Positions 1 to 9,910 of a stretch of DNA of 64,000 bases are shown one piece after another. Below the pieces are notes generated by a model. That model saw nothing but the letters and a program-made list of their open reading frames with translations. It was not told the DNA's origin and searched no databases. The position numbers and the translations under genes are program-made. Every line of letters begins with the position of its first letter. Within the stretch, counting starts at the first letter, position 1. This stretch comes from Holdemanella biformis DSM 3989 (lineage in GTDB: Bacteria; Bacillota_I; Bacilli_A; Erysipelotrichales; Erysipelotrichaceae): contig NZ_DS996841.1 in assembly GCF_000156655.1 (NCBI RefSeq), positions 358,821-422,820 on the forward strand, read 5' to 3'.

Positions 1-2
1 GC

Positions 3-995
3 GGACATTACATGCCAGATTTATCTTTACTTGAACCACTCAGTAAAGAATTAGATATCACATTAAATGAACTTTTAGCTGGAGAAGAGATCATTAAAGA
101 AGAAGCCATGGAGTATTCTGAACAAAACCTAATCCAAACAATTGATTATACAGACAAGAAAATCAAGAATGAACATAAGAAAATATCATTATTCATTATT
201 GGCATAGGTATTTTAATATCCCTTTGCGCATTTACTGTTTTCCCTTCTGAAAGCAGTTGGGGCAGTATCTATTCTATGATTGGATTGTTCTTATTTGTAG
301 TTGGAATATTTAGAGAATTAAAGATTGCTTCTCTACTCAAGAAAGGATTGATTTCAACAATTTTATTCATTTTACTTTTAAGTATCTTCTTTATTTTCGA
401 CTATGCCAGTGTAAGCCAATTTAAACAACCACCCATCTATCGACTGACTACAACTACTGTATTTAGTGATGATGGCAATAAAATGATTGAATACCAAAAT
501 CCATTCTATAATGTATTTCGCATCAATGCCGATACACCCAATGAATATTACTTAATTGACAACAAGAAACAATATACCATTGATACCGTTCCAACAAGTC
601 CTTTTAATGTAGATAAAAGTTCATTTGAACAACTAAAAAAATATAAAAGTAAATATATTGGAGACAACAGTAATACTTCCCATTTACTAAATGCCTTACC
701 CCTATCGGAATATGGCTATGTATTTGAAATTGATTCTGAAAACTACGGACTTACAATAAACTATAATTGTACAGATTGGTACAATAATGAAAACTTATAT
801 ATACATAAAGCTCTAGTGTACAATTCTGTATCTCTATTCAAATTGATTGATAATCTTGAATACATCACATTTAATTTTAGTGGAAGCAGCTATACAATGA
901 CACGAGAACATTGTCCACTCAACAAGAATATTGAACAAAAAATCAATGATAATGAGTTTGTATCCGATAGGATGAAATTATTTGAAACAAATTAA
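3..995 (+). CDS. HTH regulator with membrane domain, 5' end cut by window edge
   Basis: The reading frame is open to the first bases, so the gene starts outside the window. The first visible residues (MPDLSLLEPLSKEL, then ITLNELLAGEE) match the last helix and linker of XRE/Cro-type HTH regulators, where 'PDisLL.pLs..L.i.ElL.GE' is typical. Three hydrophobic segments follow at about residues 60-80, 87-103 and 115-132, then a ~190-residue extracytoplasmic domain I do not recognise. The plan is a cytoplasmic DNA-binding head, a membrane anchor and an outside sensor. No target is visible. The first in-frame ATG is at 12 but is probably internal. Confidence 0.6.
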   Translation, partial: GHYMPDLSLLEPLSKELDITLNELLAGEEIIKEEAMEYSEQNLIQTIDYTDKKIKNEHKKISLFIIGIGILISLCAFTVFPSESSWGSIYSMIGLFLFVVGIFRELKIASLLKKGLISTILFILLLSIFFIFDYASVSQFKQPPIYRLTTTTVFSDDGNKMIEYQNPFYNVFRINADTPNEYYLIDNKKQYTIDTVPTSPFNVDKSSFEQLKKYKSKYIGDNSNTSHLLNALPLSEYGYVFEIDSENYGLTINYNCTDWYNNENLYIHKALVYNSVSLFKLIDNLEYITFNFSGSSYTMTREHCPLNKNIEQKINDNEFVSDRMKLFETN

Positions 996-1018
996 AAAAA
1001 CGCAAACGCGTTTTTTTA
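995..1018. terminator. bidirectional terminator
   Basis: An A-run, the arms AAAACGC and GCGTTTT and a T-run lie between the convergent HTH gene and sulP, so the hairpin can stop transcription from both sides. Confidence 0.7.
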
Positions 1019-2662
1019 TTTATGAATAATTTCTTCAGCACGATCTAGTGCAGCACTGATACTTGGTTGGAAGTTAACTTTACCAACAAGCTCAATAAAA
1101 CCAGCCTTTTTCATGACTTTCATTGGTTGATCATTCACATGTGAGAACACAATCGTGATTCCTTTGGACTTGCAAACCTGAACTAAATCCTTTAATGCGT
1201 TTAGTGCCGTACTATCTAATGCAGGAACACTGCGCATACGAAGAACTAGGCATGTTGTAAAATCTTTGACGGCAATTTCTTCAATTACACTAGCTGCCCC
1301 AAAGAACAAGGGTCCTGAAATCTCATAAACACGAATCTGAAGTGGAAGCTTTTGAAGGTGTTCATCAACATCGGGTGTATCCTCATCTACATATGTCCAG
1401 CCATTAACTTTTGTTTCTTCACTCATACGTTTAATGAATAATAAACAAGCAAGTACCATTCCTACTTCAATGGCTACAACCAAATCAAAGATTACCGTTA
1501 GCACAAATGAAGTGACTAAAACAATAACATCACTCTTAGGCGCTGTTTTAACTAAGTTTAAAAACGTGCGCCATTGGCACATATTATAGGCAACAATAAA
1601 TAGAATCGCTGCAATGGTAGGCATTGGAATCATTCCGGCATATGGCATCAAAACAACTAATACAATGACCAATGTGATAGAGTGCACCATACCGGCAATT
1701 GGTGTTTTTCCTCCATTTTTAATATTGGCAGCCGTTCTTGCGATAGCACCTGTTGCAGGAATTCCTCCAAATAATGCGGATGCGATATTTCCTGCTCCTT
1801 GCGCAACAAGTTCCATATCCGAACGATGTTTACCATTGATCATGCCATCGGCAACAACACAAGAAAGTAATGATTCAATGGCAGCCAACACGGCTATGGT
1901 TAGTGCATTCGGTAATGCATTTTGAATCCTGTTTAATGATAAGCTTGGAAAATGTAAAGTAGGTAATGCATTACTGATTGTATAAAGATTTCCAATTGTA
2001 TTTACCTTTAAAGGCAAGAATTGAACCATCAAAATTCCTGCAATAACGGCTAAAAGTGAGCCTGGAATTCTTTTAAAGATATATGGAGCAATAATCAAGA
2101 TAGCTAAAGATACTCCACCTACTATGACGGCATCCATATTGATTGTAGAAAAATTGTTAATCACAGCTTCAAATTTTTCAACCGTCTCAATAGGCTTTAC
2201 TCCATTTGGATAGGTTAATCCAAAGAAATCTTTTAATTGTCCAATCACAATCGTAACGGCAATACCCGAAGTAAAACCTGTTGTAATGGTAAATGGAATA
2301 AACTTGATTAGACTTCCAAAATGACAAAGTCCCATCAAAATCAAAAAGATACCCGCAAGAATCGTGGCAACAATAAGTCCATCCATTCCATCATGGGCTA
2401 CAATTCCAGCAACAATCGTCGCAAATGCAGCGGTCGGTCCTGCAATTTGTACACTGCTTCCACCTAGTGCTGAAATGACAAAGCCAGCAACAATTGCAGT
2501 AAAGATTCCGGCTTCCGGTCCAACACCAGAAGCAAGTGCCAAGGCGATGGATAATGGTAATGCGATAATAGCGACAATAATTCCAGCTGTCACATCTTTG
2601 ACAAACTGAGACTTATCATAGCTTTTCAGCGATGAAAGTAACATCGGTTTTAGTGAATTCAT
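1016..2662 (-). CDS. SulP family anion (sulfate/bicarbonate-type) permease
   Basis: This 548-residue protein has the length and layout of SulP/SLC26 transporters. A short N-terminus is followed by about 10-12 hydrophobic segments up to about residue 400, with the family signature near the start (ALPLSIALALASGVGPEAG) and glycine-rich GGIPATGAIARTAANIKNG near residue 300. A C-terminal STAS domain (about 430-548, ALDSTALNALKDL) follows. It would import sulfate or another anion across the cytoplasmic membrane. The substrate cannot be read from sequence. It stands alone and converges on the HTH gene. Confidence 0.9.
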   Translation of the reverse strand: MNSLKPMLLSSLKSYDKSQFVKDVTAGIIVAIIALPLSIALALASGVGPEAGIFTAIVAGFVISALGGSSVQIAGPTAAFATIVAGIVAHDGMDGLIVATILAGIFLILMGLCHFGSLIKFIPFTITTGFTSGIAVTIVIGQLKDFFGLTYPNGVKPIETVEKFEAVINNFSTINMDAVIVGGVSLAILIIAPYIFKRIPGSLLAVIAGILMVQFLPLKVNTIGNLYTISNALPTLHFPSLSLNRIQNALPNALTIAVLAAIESLLSCVVADGMINGKHRSDMELVAQGAGNIASALFGGIPATGAIARTAANIKNGGKTPIAGMVHSITLVIVLVVLMPYAGMIPMPTIAAILFIVAYNMCQWRTFLNLVKTAPKSDVIVLVTSFVLTVIFDLVVAIEVGMVLACLLFIKRMSEETKVNGWTYVDEDTPDVDEHLQKLPLQIRVYEISGPLFFGAASVIEEIAVKDFTTCLVLRMRSVPALDSTALNALKDLVQVCKSKGITIVFSHVNDQPMKVMKKAGFIELVGKVNFQPSISAALDRAEEIIHK

Positions 2663-2788
2663 TTGTTAATATCCCTCTCTTTTTAAAAACCTTTAAAGTA
2701 TACCATAATTTAAGGATTTTTAAGGATATTTCTATAATACTATTTGATATACTGAATATATAACGATAATAAATCAGGAGAATAATCT

Positions 2789-3952
2789 ATGAACAAAAAG
2801 ACTAAAATTATAATTTTAATCTCACTATGCATTTTAATTGCCATTATAGGCATCTATTTCTTATTTCCAAAAGGAAGTAACACCCAAAACATCTATGTTC
2901 AAAAAGTATCTACAATCATTGGTTCTTCTAATACGGAAAACCGATATTCAGGTGTAGTAGAATCCTCAGAAACTGTAGATATCAATTCTGATGGAAATAA
3001 ATCCATTACTGAAATGTATGTTGAAGCTGGTCAAAAAGTAAGAAAAGGCGATAAATTATTTTCTTATGATACGACTGAAGCATCCAATTCCATCGCCCAA
3101 AAGAAATTGGATATTGAAGCACAGAACAATGAAATCGCTGCTCAAAATAATACAATTGAAGATTATAAGGCTGAGCTTAATAGGGGTGCAGATAAAGTTG
3201 AGATTCAAGCTCGAATCAACGATGCAAGTTATGCGATTCGCCAGGCTCAAAATACAATCAAGGCCACACAGACTGAAATTGATCAGTTGAACAAACAAAT
3301 CAAAAATTCGACTGTTCTTTCAACAATTGATGGAATTATTAAAGAAGTCAATAAAGATGGTGGAACGGATGAAAGTGGAAACAAAAAGCCATTGGTGTCG
3401 ATTACACAAACTTCAGATTTTAGAGTAAAAGGCTCTATTAGTGAAATGGGATCTATTTCTGAAGGAACAAATGTGATTGTAAGAAGTCGTATAAATGAAG
3501 ATCAAATTTATAAAGGTACAGTGACAAAAGTGGAAACAGAACCTCAATCCAATTCTAACAATAACGTTTATGGAAATGATTCAAATGAATCAGCATCCAA
3601 ATATCCTTTCTATGTCACTTTAGACAATAATAAAGGCTTAAAACTTGGACAACACGTCTATATTGAAGTGGATAATGGACAATCCACAAAGAAAAAAGGA
3701 ATTTGGTTAGATGCGAGTTTTATTGTTTCGGATGACAATGGAAATTCATATGTATGGGTTTCTGAAAAAGGTAAATTAACGAAAAGAAAAGTAGAACTTG
3801 GTAAAACGGATGAAGAAACATCTACCACAAAAATCAAGTCAGGACTAAGCGAGGATGACTATATCGCATGGGCTGATAATACATATAAGGAAGGTATGAA
3901 GACAACGACGGAATATCAAACGGAAACGGATGGTGATGCGAATGCTTCTTAA
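2789..3952 (+). CDS. membrane-fusion (HlyD/MacA-like) subunit of ABC exporter
   Basis: This 387-residue protein has one N-terminal membrane anchor (about residues 5-26), a biotinyl-lipoyl-like half motif (VEAGQKVRKGDKLFSYD), a coiled-coil hairpin (about 95-180, repeated Q/N/A helices) and beta-barrel C-terminal domains. This is the MacA/YknX plan. It is the first gene of a tight four-gene operon and overlaps the ATPase gene. It probably links the MacB-like permease to the cell-wall space for export of a peptide or drug. An AGGAG motif precedes the start. Confidence 0.85.
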   Translation: MNKKTKIIILISLCILIAIIGIYFLFPKGSNTQNIYVQKVSTIIGSSNTENRYSGVVESSETVDINSDGNKSITEMYVEAGQKVRKGDKLFSYDTTEASNSIAQKKLDIEAQNNEIAAQNNTIEDYKAELNRGADKVEIQARINDASYAIRQAQNTIKATQTEIDQLNKQIKNSTVLSTIDGIIKEVNKDGGTDESGNKKPLVSITQTSDFRVKGSISEMGSISEGTNVIVRSRINEDQIYKGTVTKVETEPQSNSNNNVYGNDSNESASKYPFYVTLDNNKGLKLGQHVYIEVDNGQSTKKKGIWLDASFIVSDDNGNSYVWVSEKGKLTKRKVELGKTDEETSTTKIKSGLSEDDYIAWADNTYKEGMKTTTEYQTETDGDANAS

Positions 3953-4628
3953 TCTTAAAAACATTTATAAAAATTATGGAAAAGAACCCTTGATTGTTCC
4001 TGTTTTAAAAGATATAAGTCTTGAAGTTATACAAGGCGATTATGTTGCGATTATGGGACCTAGCGGCTCAGGTAAAACAACACTTATGAATATCATTGGA
4101 TGTTTAGATCGAGCAAGTACGGGTACATATCTATTTGAAGATGAAGATATTTCTGAAATGAATGATGATGCATTAAGTGATTTAAGATTAAATAAAATTG
4201 GTTTTGTCTTTCAAAACTTCAATTTATTAAGTTCTGAAACCGCTCAAGAAAATGTAGCTTTACCCTTAATTTATGCAGGAATCCATAAAGAAGAAAGAAA
4301 CCATAGGGCGGATGTTGCCTTAAGTAAAGTTGGTTTACAAGATCGTACAACTTTTAAACCAAGCCAATTGTCCGGTGGACAAAAACAACGTGTTGCGATT
4401 GCCCGCGCCCTTATCAATCATCCTAGAATTCTACTTGCCGATGAGCCTACAGGAGCACTCGATCAGGCAAGTGGTAAACAAGTTATGGAATTGTTTAAAG
4501 CTTTAAACGATGAAGGTGTGACAATCATTATGATTACGCATGATGCCAGTGTGGCAAGTCATGCAAAAAAGATTCTTCATATCATTGATGGAGAAATCAT
4601 TGAAAATAAACAAGGAGGTGCAGCATGA
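3942..4628 (+). CDS. ABC transporter ATP-binding subunit (MacB/LolD type)
   Basis: The motifs are complete: Walker A GPSGSGKTT, Q-loop VFQNFNLL, signature LSGGQKQRVAIARAL, Walker B ILLADEPTGALD and switch MITHD. Its length of about 230 residues suits the LolD/MacB ATPase family, which drives mechanotransmission exporters. In-frame ATGs lie at 3930, 3936 and 3942. I chose 3942 because MLLNLKNIYKNYG fits family N-termini, but the choice is uncertain. The gene overlaps both neighbours, indicating translational coupling. Confidence 0.9.
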   Translation: MLLNLKNIYKNYGKEPLIVPVLKDISLEVIQGDYVAIMGPSGSGKTTLMNIIGCLDRASTGTYLFEDEDISEMNDDALSDLRLNKIGFVFQNFNLLSSETAQENVALPLIYAGIHKEERNHRADVALSKVGLQDRTTFKPSQLSGGQKQRVAIARALINHPRILLADEPTGALDQASGKQVMELFKALNDEGVTIIMITHDASVASHAKKILHIIDGEIIENKQGGAA

Positions 4629-6379
4629 AACCTTCTATAAAAAAAGGAATTATTATTACTTCTGTATGCGCATTTACCTTAGTTGGAATTAAGTTTTACT
4701 TAAGCTTGTCCAATACGATTGAGGTTCATTCTGTATCCAGCTTAAATACAGGCTATTGGGATAATCCATCCACTTCAACAGGTCTTGTATCCAATAGTGA
4801 TACACAATCGGTTTTATATGATTCTTCTAAAACAATCACACAAGTCTTTGTCAAAGAAGGGCAACAAGTAAGTGTAGGCGATCCATTGTTATCCTATGAT
4901 TTAACGACACTTCAAAGTGCAGTGGATACGAGTCAATTGGAAGTGGAAAAAGCACAAAATGCGATTACACTTGCCAATCATGAATTAAAGAAATTATTAA
5001 ATACAACGCCTGTTCCAGATGTAACGCCTGAGCCAGATGTACCAGATCCTACACCTGCACCGTTGCCTAGTGTTCCTACAAAAAATGGAAATGGCTTATA
5101 TCCATATATTCTTTCTTTATCCCAAGCCGAAAAGAATTTTACAGACTATAAGATCTATTATACAAATACAGAAAGTGACGCGCCTGAAAAAGGACCTAAA
5201 GAAGATGTGGATGCATGGAAAGAAGAAAGAGTTAAAAAAACACCGGATAATACATGTTGGTATTGGATCGAATATACATATACAGATGGTTCAAACAATG
5301 CGTATGATTCAAAGGATGTTGTTGAGTATTATAGTGACAAACAAAAGATTCCTTATGAAGACATTTCTACAGTTGGAACCAAAAAGAATCCCTATGTGTT
5401 CAAGTTAAGTGAAGGCCAGGGATTTGTGTATGGAAAACTATTTTTAGACAACAAGAATCTAAATTCTTATTTTCGATTTGATGTGTATACAAATGATGGT
5501 GAAATCAGTTCTTCATGGCTTGTTCGTTGTGACAAGTTTGCCACTAAACAATCTATGAATGAAGGCGATATGTATTCGGTGATTTCACATACGAAAGAAG
5601 AACAAAAGTATATAGAGACCGAACAAAATCAAAGTCCAGATAATACATCAGGTTATACAGAAATAGAACTTGCGAAAGCCATTCGTGATAAGAAACAAGC
5701 ATTAAAGACGTTAGATTTAGATTTAAGAAAGGCAAAGCTTTCATTAAATGAAAATAAAGCTTTATTAAATGACGGCATCGTTCGTGCAAAGCGCAGTGGT
5801 ATTGTGCGTAATATAAAAGATCTATCAAATCCTATTCAAGATGGCAGTGCCTTTTTAGAAGTGGCAACCGGCCAAGGAACTTATATTAAAGGAAACATTA
5901 GTGAATTGATGTTAAACCAAGTTAAAGTTGGTGATACCGTTTCAGCTTACTGTTGGACAAACGGAGAAACATTTGATGCCAAAATTCAAAGTGTAGATAC
6001 AGTTCCTTCTTCTAGCAGTAACTATAATGGTTCGGGAAATCCAAATGTAAGCTACTATGGTTTTGAAGCAATCGCCAAAGATGCCTCAAATATTGCGGTT
6101 GGTGAATATTTAGAATTAACTTTCCATTCAAATACAGATACAACGAGTTCGATTTGGCTTTCTAAGGCTTATGTCAAACAAGAAGGAAGTAAATACTATG
6201 TTCTTAAAGAAAATCACGGAAGATTGAAGAAGCAATATGTAACGGTTGGAAAGATTGTCTGGGGCGATACGATGGAAATCAAAGATGGACTTTCAGGTAC
6301 AGATTATATTGCGTTTGCGTATAGTAAAAACGCGAAAGAAGGCGTGAAGGCCCAAAAATCTTCGGAGGATGCATCATGA
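4625..6379 (+). CDS. second, enlarged membrane-fusion subunit
   Basis: This 584-residue MacA-like adaptor has an N-terminal anchor (about 8-27) and a lipoyl half motif (VKEGQQVSVGDPLLSYD). Its coiled coil is split by a proline-rich linker (TPVPDVTPEPDVPDP, about 132-160) and a ~190-residue inserted domain before the second helix resumes near residue 345. Barrel domains follow. It starts four bases before the ATPase stop. Two adaptors of different size in one operon is uncommon; the inserted domain may bind a substrate or partner in the wall. Confidence 0.8.
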   Translation: MKPSIKKGIIITSVCAFTLVGIKFYLSLSNTIEVHSVSSLNTGYWDNPSTSTGLVSNSDTQSVLYDSSKTITQVFVKEGQQVSVGDPLLSYDLTTLQSAVDTSQLEVEKAQNAITLANHELKKLLNTTPVPDVTPEPDVPDPTPAPLPSVPTKNGNGLYPYILSLSQAEKNFTDYKIYYTNTESDAPEKGPKEDVDAWKEERVKKTPDNTCWYWIEYTYTDGSNNAYDSKDVVEYYSDKQKIPYEDISTVGTKKNPYVFKLSEGQGFVYGKLFLDNKNLNSYFRFDVYTNDGEISSSWLVRCDKFATKQSMNEGDMYSVISHTKEEQKYIETEQNQSPDNTSGYTEIELAKAIRDKKQALKTLDLDLRKAKLSLNENKALLNDGIVRAKRSGIVRNIKDLSNPIQDGSAFLEVATGQGTYIKGNISELMLNQVKVGDTVSAYCWTNGETFDAKIQSVDTVPSSSSNYNGSGNPNVSYYGFEAIAKDASNIAVGEYLELTFHSNTDTTSSIWLSKAYVKQEGSKYYVLKENHGRLKKQYVTVGKIVWGDTMEIKDGLSGTDYIAFAYSKNAKEGVKAQKSSEDAS

Positions 6380-7620
6380 TTGAAAACATAAGATTATCCT
6401 TTCGAGGTATTTTTGCTCATAAAATGCGATCATTCCTTACAATGCTTGGAATCATTATTGGAATTGCCTCCATCATTGCGATTGTTTCTACAATTAAAGG
6501 AACAAATGATCAAATTGAAAAGAATCTAATTGGCTCCGGAAATAACACGGTAAAAATTTCGTTGTACCAAGAAGATTGGGAATACTCTTTTGATTCCGGT
6601 ATTCCAAATGGAGTTCCAACTGTGTCAAAATATACACTTGAATCCTTAAAAAACATTGATCACGTAGAAGGTGCCACCCTGTATCGTTCTAGACAAAGTA
6701 ATCAATCCATCTTTCGTAATAACACTTCTTTAGATGGTGGATATATCATGGGTGTGAATCAAGACTATTTCTCAATTGCTGGACTCACCATCAAACAAGG
6801 AAGAGGCATTACAGAAGATGACAACATGAAATTTAGACAAGTTGCCGTACTCGATGAGACAAGCGCAAGACTTCTATTCGGTGAAGATGATCCGATTGGT
6901 AAAACGATTGAAATTTCTTCAACACCATTCACCATTGTTGGTGTGTGTGCAGATAAAGAAACTTTTGAACCTATAATGGAAAGTATTGATGATTACCGTA
7001 CATATAATCAGTCTACGGGTTCTAAAGTCTATGTTCCAAGTGAATCTTGGCCAATCTTCTATCAGTTTGATGAACCACAAAACGCATTACTAAAGGTGGA
7101 TGCCACTTCTAATATGACTCGTGTAGGAAAAAAAGCAGCTCAAATCTTAAATACAAATGTTTCTTCTTCCAGTGTTCAATATAAAGCACAAGATTTATTA
7201 AAGCAGGCTAAAGATATTCAAAATCTTTCTAAATCCACAAATGCGATGTTGATTTGGATTGCCGGTATTTCCTTACTAGTCGGTGGTATTGGTGTTATGA
7301 ACATCATGCTTGTAACGGTAACCGAAAGAACGAAAGAAATTGGTCTTAAAAAAGCTATTGGTGCCAGAAAAAAAGCCATTCTATTCCAGTTCCTGACTGA
7401 AGCTGTAGTACTTACTTCGATTGGAGGTATTGTAGGTGTATTAACAGGTATTGGTTTAGCTAAATTAATATCAATATTCAATGGCACTCCTGTATCCATT
7501 AGTATTCCAGCCATGTTGTTATCCGTCTTATTCTCTATGGCAATCGGAATTATTTTTGGATTACTTCCTAGCTATAAGGCTGCAAATCTAGATCCAATTG
7601 AAGCTTTAAGACATGAATAA
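6376..7620 (+). CDS. MacB/FtsX-type ABC permease
   Basis: This 414-residue permease has an N-terminal membrane helix (MRSFLTMLGIIIGIASI), a MacB periplasmic-core domain (about 45-270) and three C-terminal helices. It also carries the FtsX signature stretch GVMNIMLVTVTERTKEIGL and ends with the typical ANLDPIEALRHE. It overlaps the adaptor gene by four bases and closes the operon. With the ATPase and two adaptors it should form a MacAB-like exporter. Confidence 0.92.
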   Translation: MIENIRLSFRGIFAHKMRSFLTMLGIIIGIASIIAIVSTIKGTNDQIEKNLIGSGNNTVKISLYQEDWEYSFDSGIPNGVPTVSKYTLESLKNIDHVEGATLYRSRQSNQSIFRNNTSLDGGYIMGVNQDYFSIAGLTIKQGRGITEDDNMKFRQVAVLDETSARLLFGEDDPIGKTIEISSTPFTIVGVCADKETFEPIMESIDDYRTYNQSTGSKVYVPSESWPIFYQFDEPQNALLKVDATSNMTRVGKKAAQILNTNVSSSSVQYKAQDLLKQAKDIQNLSKSTNAMLIWIAGISLLVGGIGVMNIMLVTVTERTKEIGLKKAIGARKKAILFQFLTEAVVLTSIGGIVGVLTGIGLAKLISIFNGTPVSISIPAMLLSVLFSMAIGIIFGLLPSYKAANLDPIEALRHE

Positions 7621-7650
7621 AAGCTGTAACTTATGTTGCAGTTTTTTTAT
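7621..7650 (+). terminator. terminator after exporter operon
   Basis: The stem CTGTAAC/GTTGCAG with a TTAT loop is followed by seven T residues directly after the permease stop. Confidence 0.7.
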
Positions 7651-8129
7651 TTGAATTCCATCACTGCATATGTATAATAAATGGTTCCACATTCTGTTTG
7701 GAATGTATATACATCATATTTTCCACTAAACCATCCTTCCGCAATCATTCTTTCATTAAGTTCAGCTTGTGCAACCGCATTCACTTCACCCCAAGATGTA
7801 TATCCACCATATGGAACGGTATCATCACATGCGGATACTTGTGGTTGTGGTTGTTCAACAACTGGTTCACTGCTTGGTGTATTATCAACAGGTTGTGTAT
7901 CATAAACAATCGTTTCACTTTCCGTTTGTGGTTGTGGTTGTTCTATATATTCTGTCACTTCATTATTTTCAGTTATTGTTGATAAGTTGTTATCTTCAAC
8001 TTTTTCATCCTGAACTTTTGGATTCTCATTGATGTCATTTACTTCATTTTCTGCAATATTATTACTAGCACATCCTACTAAAATCATTGCGAACATTAAT
8101 AATTTAATCATCAAGCTTTTATTTAACAT
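7647..8129 (-). CDS. small lipoprotein, acidic
   Basis: The chosen start (8129) gives a clean lipoprotein signal ending in LVGC. The longer frame from 8192 overlaps the upstream gene. After the cysteine there is a low-complexity D/E/N/Q/P-rich stalk of about 70 residues, then a compact domain with two cysteines (SACDDTVPYGGYTSWGEV, TECGTIYYTYAVMEF). I do not recognise the domain. It lies outside the membrane and is probably co-transcribed with the next lipoprotein. Confidence 0.6.
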   Translation of the reverse strand: MLNKSLMIKLLMFAMILVGCASNNIAENEVNDINENPKVQDEKVEDNNLSTITENNEVTEYIEQPQPQTESETIVYDTQPVDNTPSSEPVVEQPQPQVSACDDTVPYGGYTSWGEVNAVAQAELNERMIAEGWFSGKYDVYTFQTECGTIYYTYAVMEFK

Positions 8130-8139
8130 ATAGTAACAC

Positions 8140-8421
8140 CTACTTTCCTTCTTGTAACAACCCTTCAATTTGTTCATTAAAAGATTTAACAAATTCTCTA
8201 AAATATTCAGGATCTTTCATGGCATCCTTTTTAATGTCTGCCAGTTCCTTGTCTGAAATATCTAAATAATGATCTATCATCAACATTTCATCTTCTACCC
8301 ATTCGGCATATGTCGCATAATTTTCTTCTTTTATAGAGGATGGTTTTTCATAATTAATTTCTTTATTGGCACATCCTGTAAAGAAAAGTAACACAAACAT
8401 CAAACCTAATACTTTTTTCAT
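8140..8421 (-). CDS. small lipoprotein, helical
   Basis: This 93-residue protein has a textbook lipobox (LLFFTGC at residues 11-17). The mature part is short, charged and helical (EEWVEDEMLMIDHYLDIS region), with no family I can name. It lies 16 bases after the metalloprotease gene and 10 bases before the other lipoprotein, so the three are likely one transcript. Confidence 0.6.
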   Translation of the reverse strand: MKKVLGLMFVLLFFTGCANKEINYEKPSSIKEENYATYAEWVEDEMLMIDHYLDISDKELADIKKDAMKDPEYFREFVKSFNEQIEGLLQEGK

Positions 8422-8437
8422 TTACTATTCCTTCTTT

Positions 8438-9520
8438 CTAATACATTTGATAAATATGATTCATAAAATTATAAATATCCATATTGATCCACATCAATTC
8501 TTTTGGATTATTCACATACATAGCGCCTGCCTCCGCAAAAAATTCATCCGAACCAGAAGCCCCATACTCTCCTAAACAAGACGCGTAATTTTGATACAAA
8601 TATTGCCATTCTGAACTATCTGAAATGCCATGTACTACATATCCATTTCCAGAAGCATAATCGAATAGATGTGTTAGTTCATGAGTGACTGCACTTTTTT
8701 GATCTTTATATATATTTGGATCCATCTGCAAAGTAATGGAACCATCACAATAAGATGCATATGCGTACACTGTGCCTAGTTCATCTGAGTATGTCATTCC
8801 TCTAGATGTAACAATACTTTCAAAATTGGCTGGATCACAAATATGAATAATTTGACAATTATTTAATAAAAACTGCGGCTGCGTTCTAATATATTGATCC
8901 ACATACTTTTGTACATCGCCCACCTTTAGACTATTCCCTGGAATAATATGAATGGTTGGTAATCCTTCATAATATAAATATTCTTCTTCAACAATTTGGT
9001 TATAAGCCTCTTCTTGTTGTCTTAATATCTCATTATATTGTTCTTTAGCCAAAACATAATCCGAATAGGTTGGATTTAAAACAATCGTTAGAGCTAATAC
9101 AATAGCACTTAAGAAACCAAGCTTCGCAAATTTATTTGTCTTCACCTTCTTTTGATTCACATAATTTCTACATTCTAATCTTTGTTGGTACGTAAAATCA
9201 TTAAAATGAATTTCATACGCAACTCTTCTTTCCTCCTCATTCAATCCATCAATTCTTGCTGCTTCTTCATCACTTAATTGATTACGAATATATTCAAATC
9301 GATAGGAATCTAAATCATCCTCTTTGCGATAGAGCAAAACATAGACAAATAGTGCAATTAGAATGGCGACTGTAAAACACAGCTCAAAACTAAACGCATT
9401 GATCAATACTTGATCTAGTACACTTGGATTTGGCGTAACCAACATATCTTGATATCCATACATCAATGAAAATACAACCACAAATACAATCATCGAAAAC
9501 ATCATTTTATTTTTACTCAT
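8438..9520 (-). CDS. membrane-anchored HExxH zinc metalloprotease, copy A
   Basis: Hydrophobic segments lie at about residues 8-25, 45-64 and 135-150 (counting from the TTG at 9526), followed by an extracytoplasmic domain. That domain has the zinc motif HELTHLFDYA (HELTH at about 282-286) and a downstream DEFFAEAG that can supply the third ligand. YYEGLPTIHIIPGNS and RTQPQFLLNNC are shared with copy B at 13565-14593. The substrate is unknown. I chose ATG 9520 because an AAGGA motif sits ten bases upstream. Copy A lies on one side of the CARF-HEPN gene and copy B on the other. Confidence 0.7.
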   Translation of the reverse strand: MSKNKMMFSMIVFVVVFSLMYGYQDMLVTPNPSVLDQVLINAFSFELCFTVAILIALFVYVLLYRKEDDLDSYRFEYIRNQLSDEEAARIDGLNEEERRVAYEIHFNDFTYQQRLECRNYVNQKKVKTNKFAKLGFLSAIVLALTIVLNPTYSDYVLAKEQYNEILRQQEEAYNQIVEEEYLYYEGLPTIHIIPGNSLKVGDVQKYVDQYIRTQPQFLLNNCQIIHICDPANFESIVTSRGMTYSDELGTVYAYASYCDGSITLQMDPNIYKDQKSAVTHELTHLFDYASGNGYVVHGISDSSEWQYLYQNYASCLGEYGASGSDEFFAEAGAMYVNNPKELMWINMDIYNFMNHIYQMY

Positions 9521-9539
9521 AATCAATTTTTCCTTCTAC

Positions 9540-9707
9540 TTAACAATAATTTAAAAGTTCTTTCTTATAATCGAACTTACGCTTTCCCTTTCGCGTATAC
9601 TTCTTCTTATTCTTGTAAATATTTCCACCCTGAATACACGCATCCAAATGCATAAAATTAGGAATTCTTAATCCTCGTACTTCATATCTATAAACATGTT
9701 TTTTCAT
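9540..9707 (-). CDS. small basic protein, 55 residues
   Basis: A short frame with a strong GGAGG site about eight bases before the ATG. It encodes a very basic peptide (KKHVYRYEVRGLRIP, then KNKKKYTRKGKRK) that begins just upstream of metalloprotease copy A on the same strand. The basic stretch could bind nucleic acid, but no family is recognised. The initiation site and coding-like composition make it a probable gene. Confidence 0.5.
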   Translation of the reverse strand: MKKHVYRYEVRGLRIPNFMHLDACIQGGNIYKNKKKYTRKGKRKFDYKKELLNYC

Positions 9708-9867
9708 TTTCTTTTCCTCCTGTTTGTTTGCACTCTTACTATACTATCCATATTGTTCTTTCATAATGGTTTTAGTACATAATTACATGTACACTTTTTA
9801 AGCTTTATTAACCAATTAATCAAATTTATTCAAATTATTTTTAAACACTATTTATAGACCGTATACA

Positions 9868-9902
9868 AAAAAAAGATGATCATTTTTCAACAATCATCTT
9901 TC
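9868..9902 (-). terminator. terminator after CARF-HEPN gene
   Basis: On the minus strand the arms AAAGATGAT and ATCATCTTT flank an A-rich loop and run into eight T residues, a few bases after the stop of the 1189-residue gene. Confidence 0.85.
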
Positions 9903-9910
9903 CTTGGATA

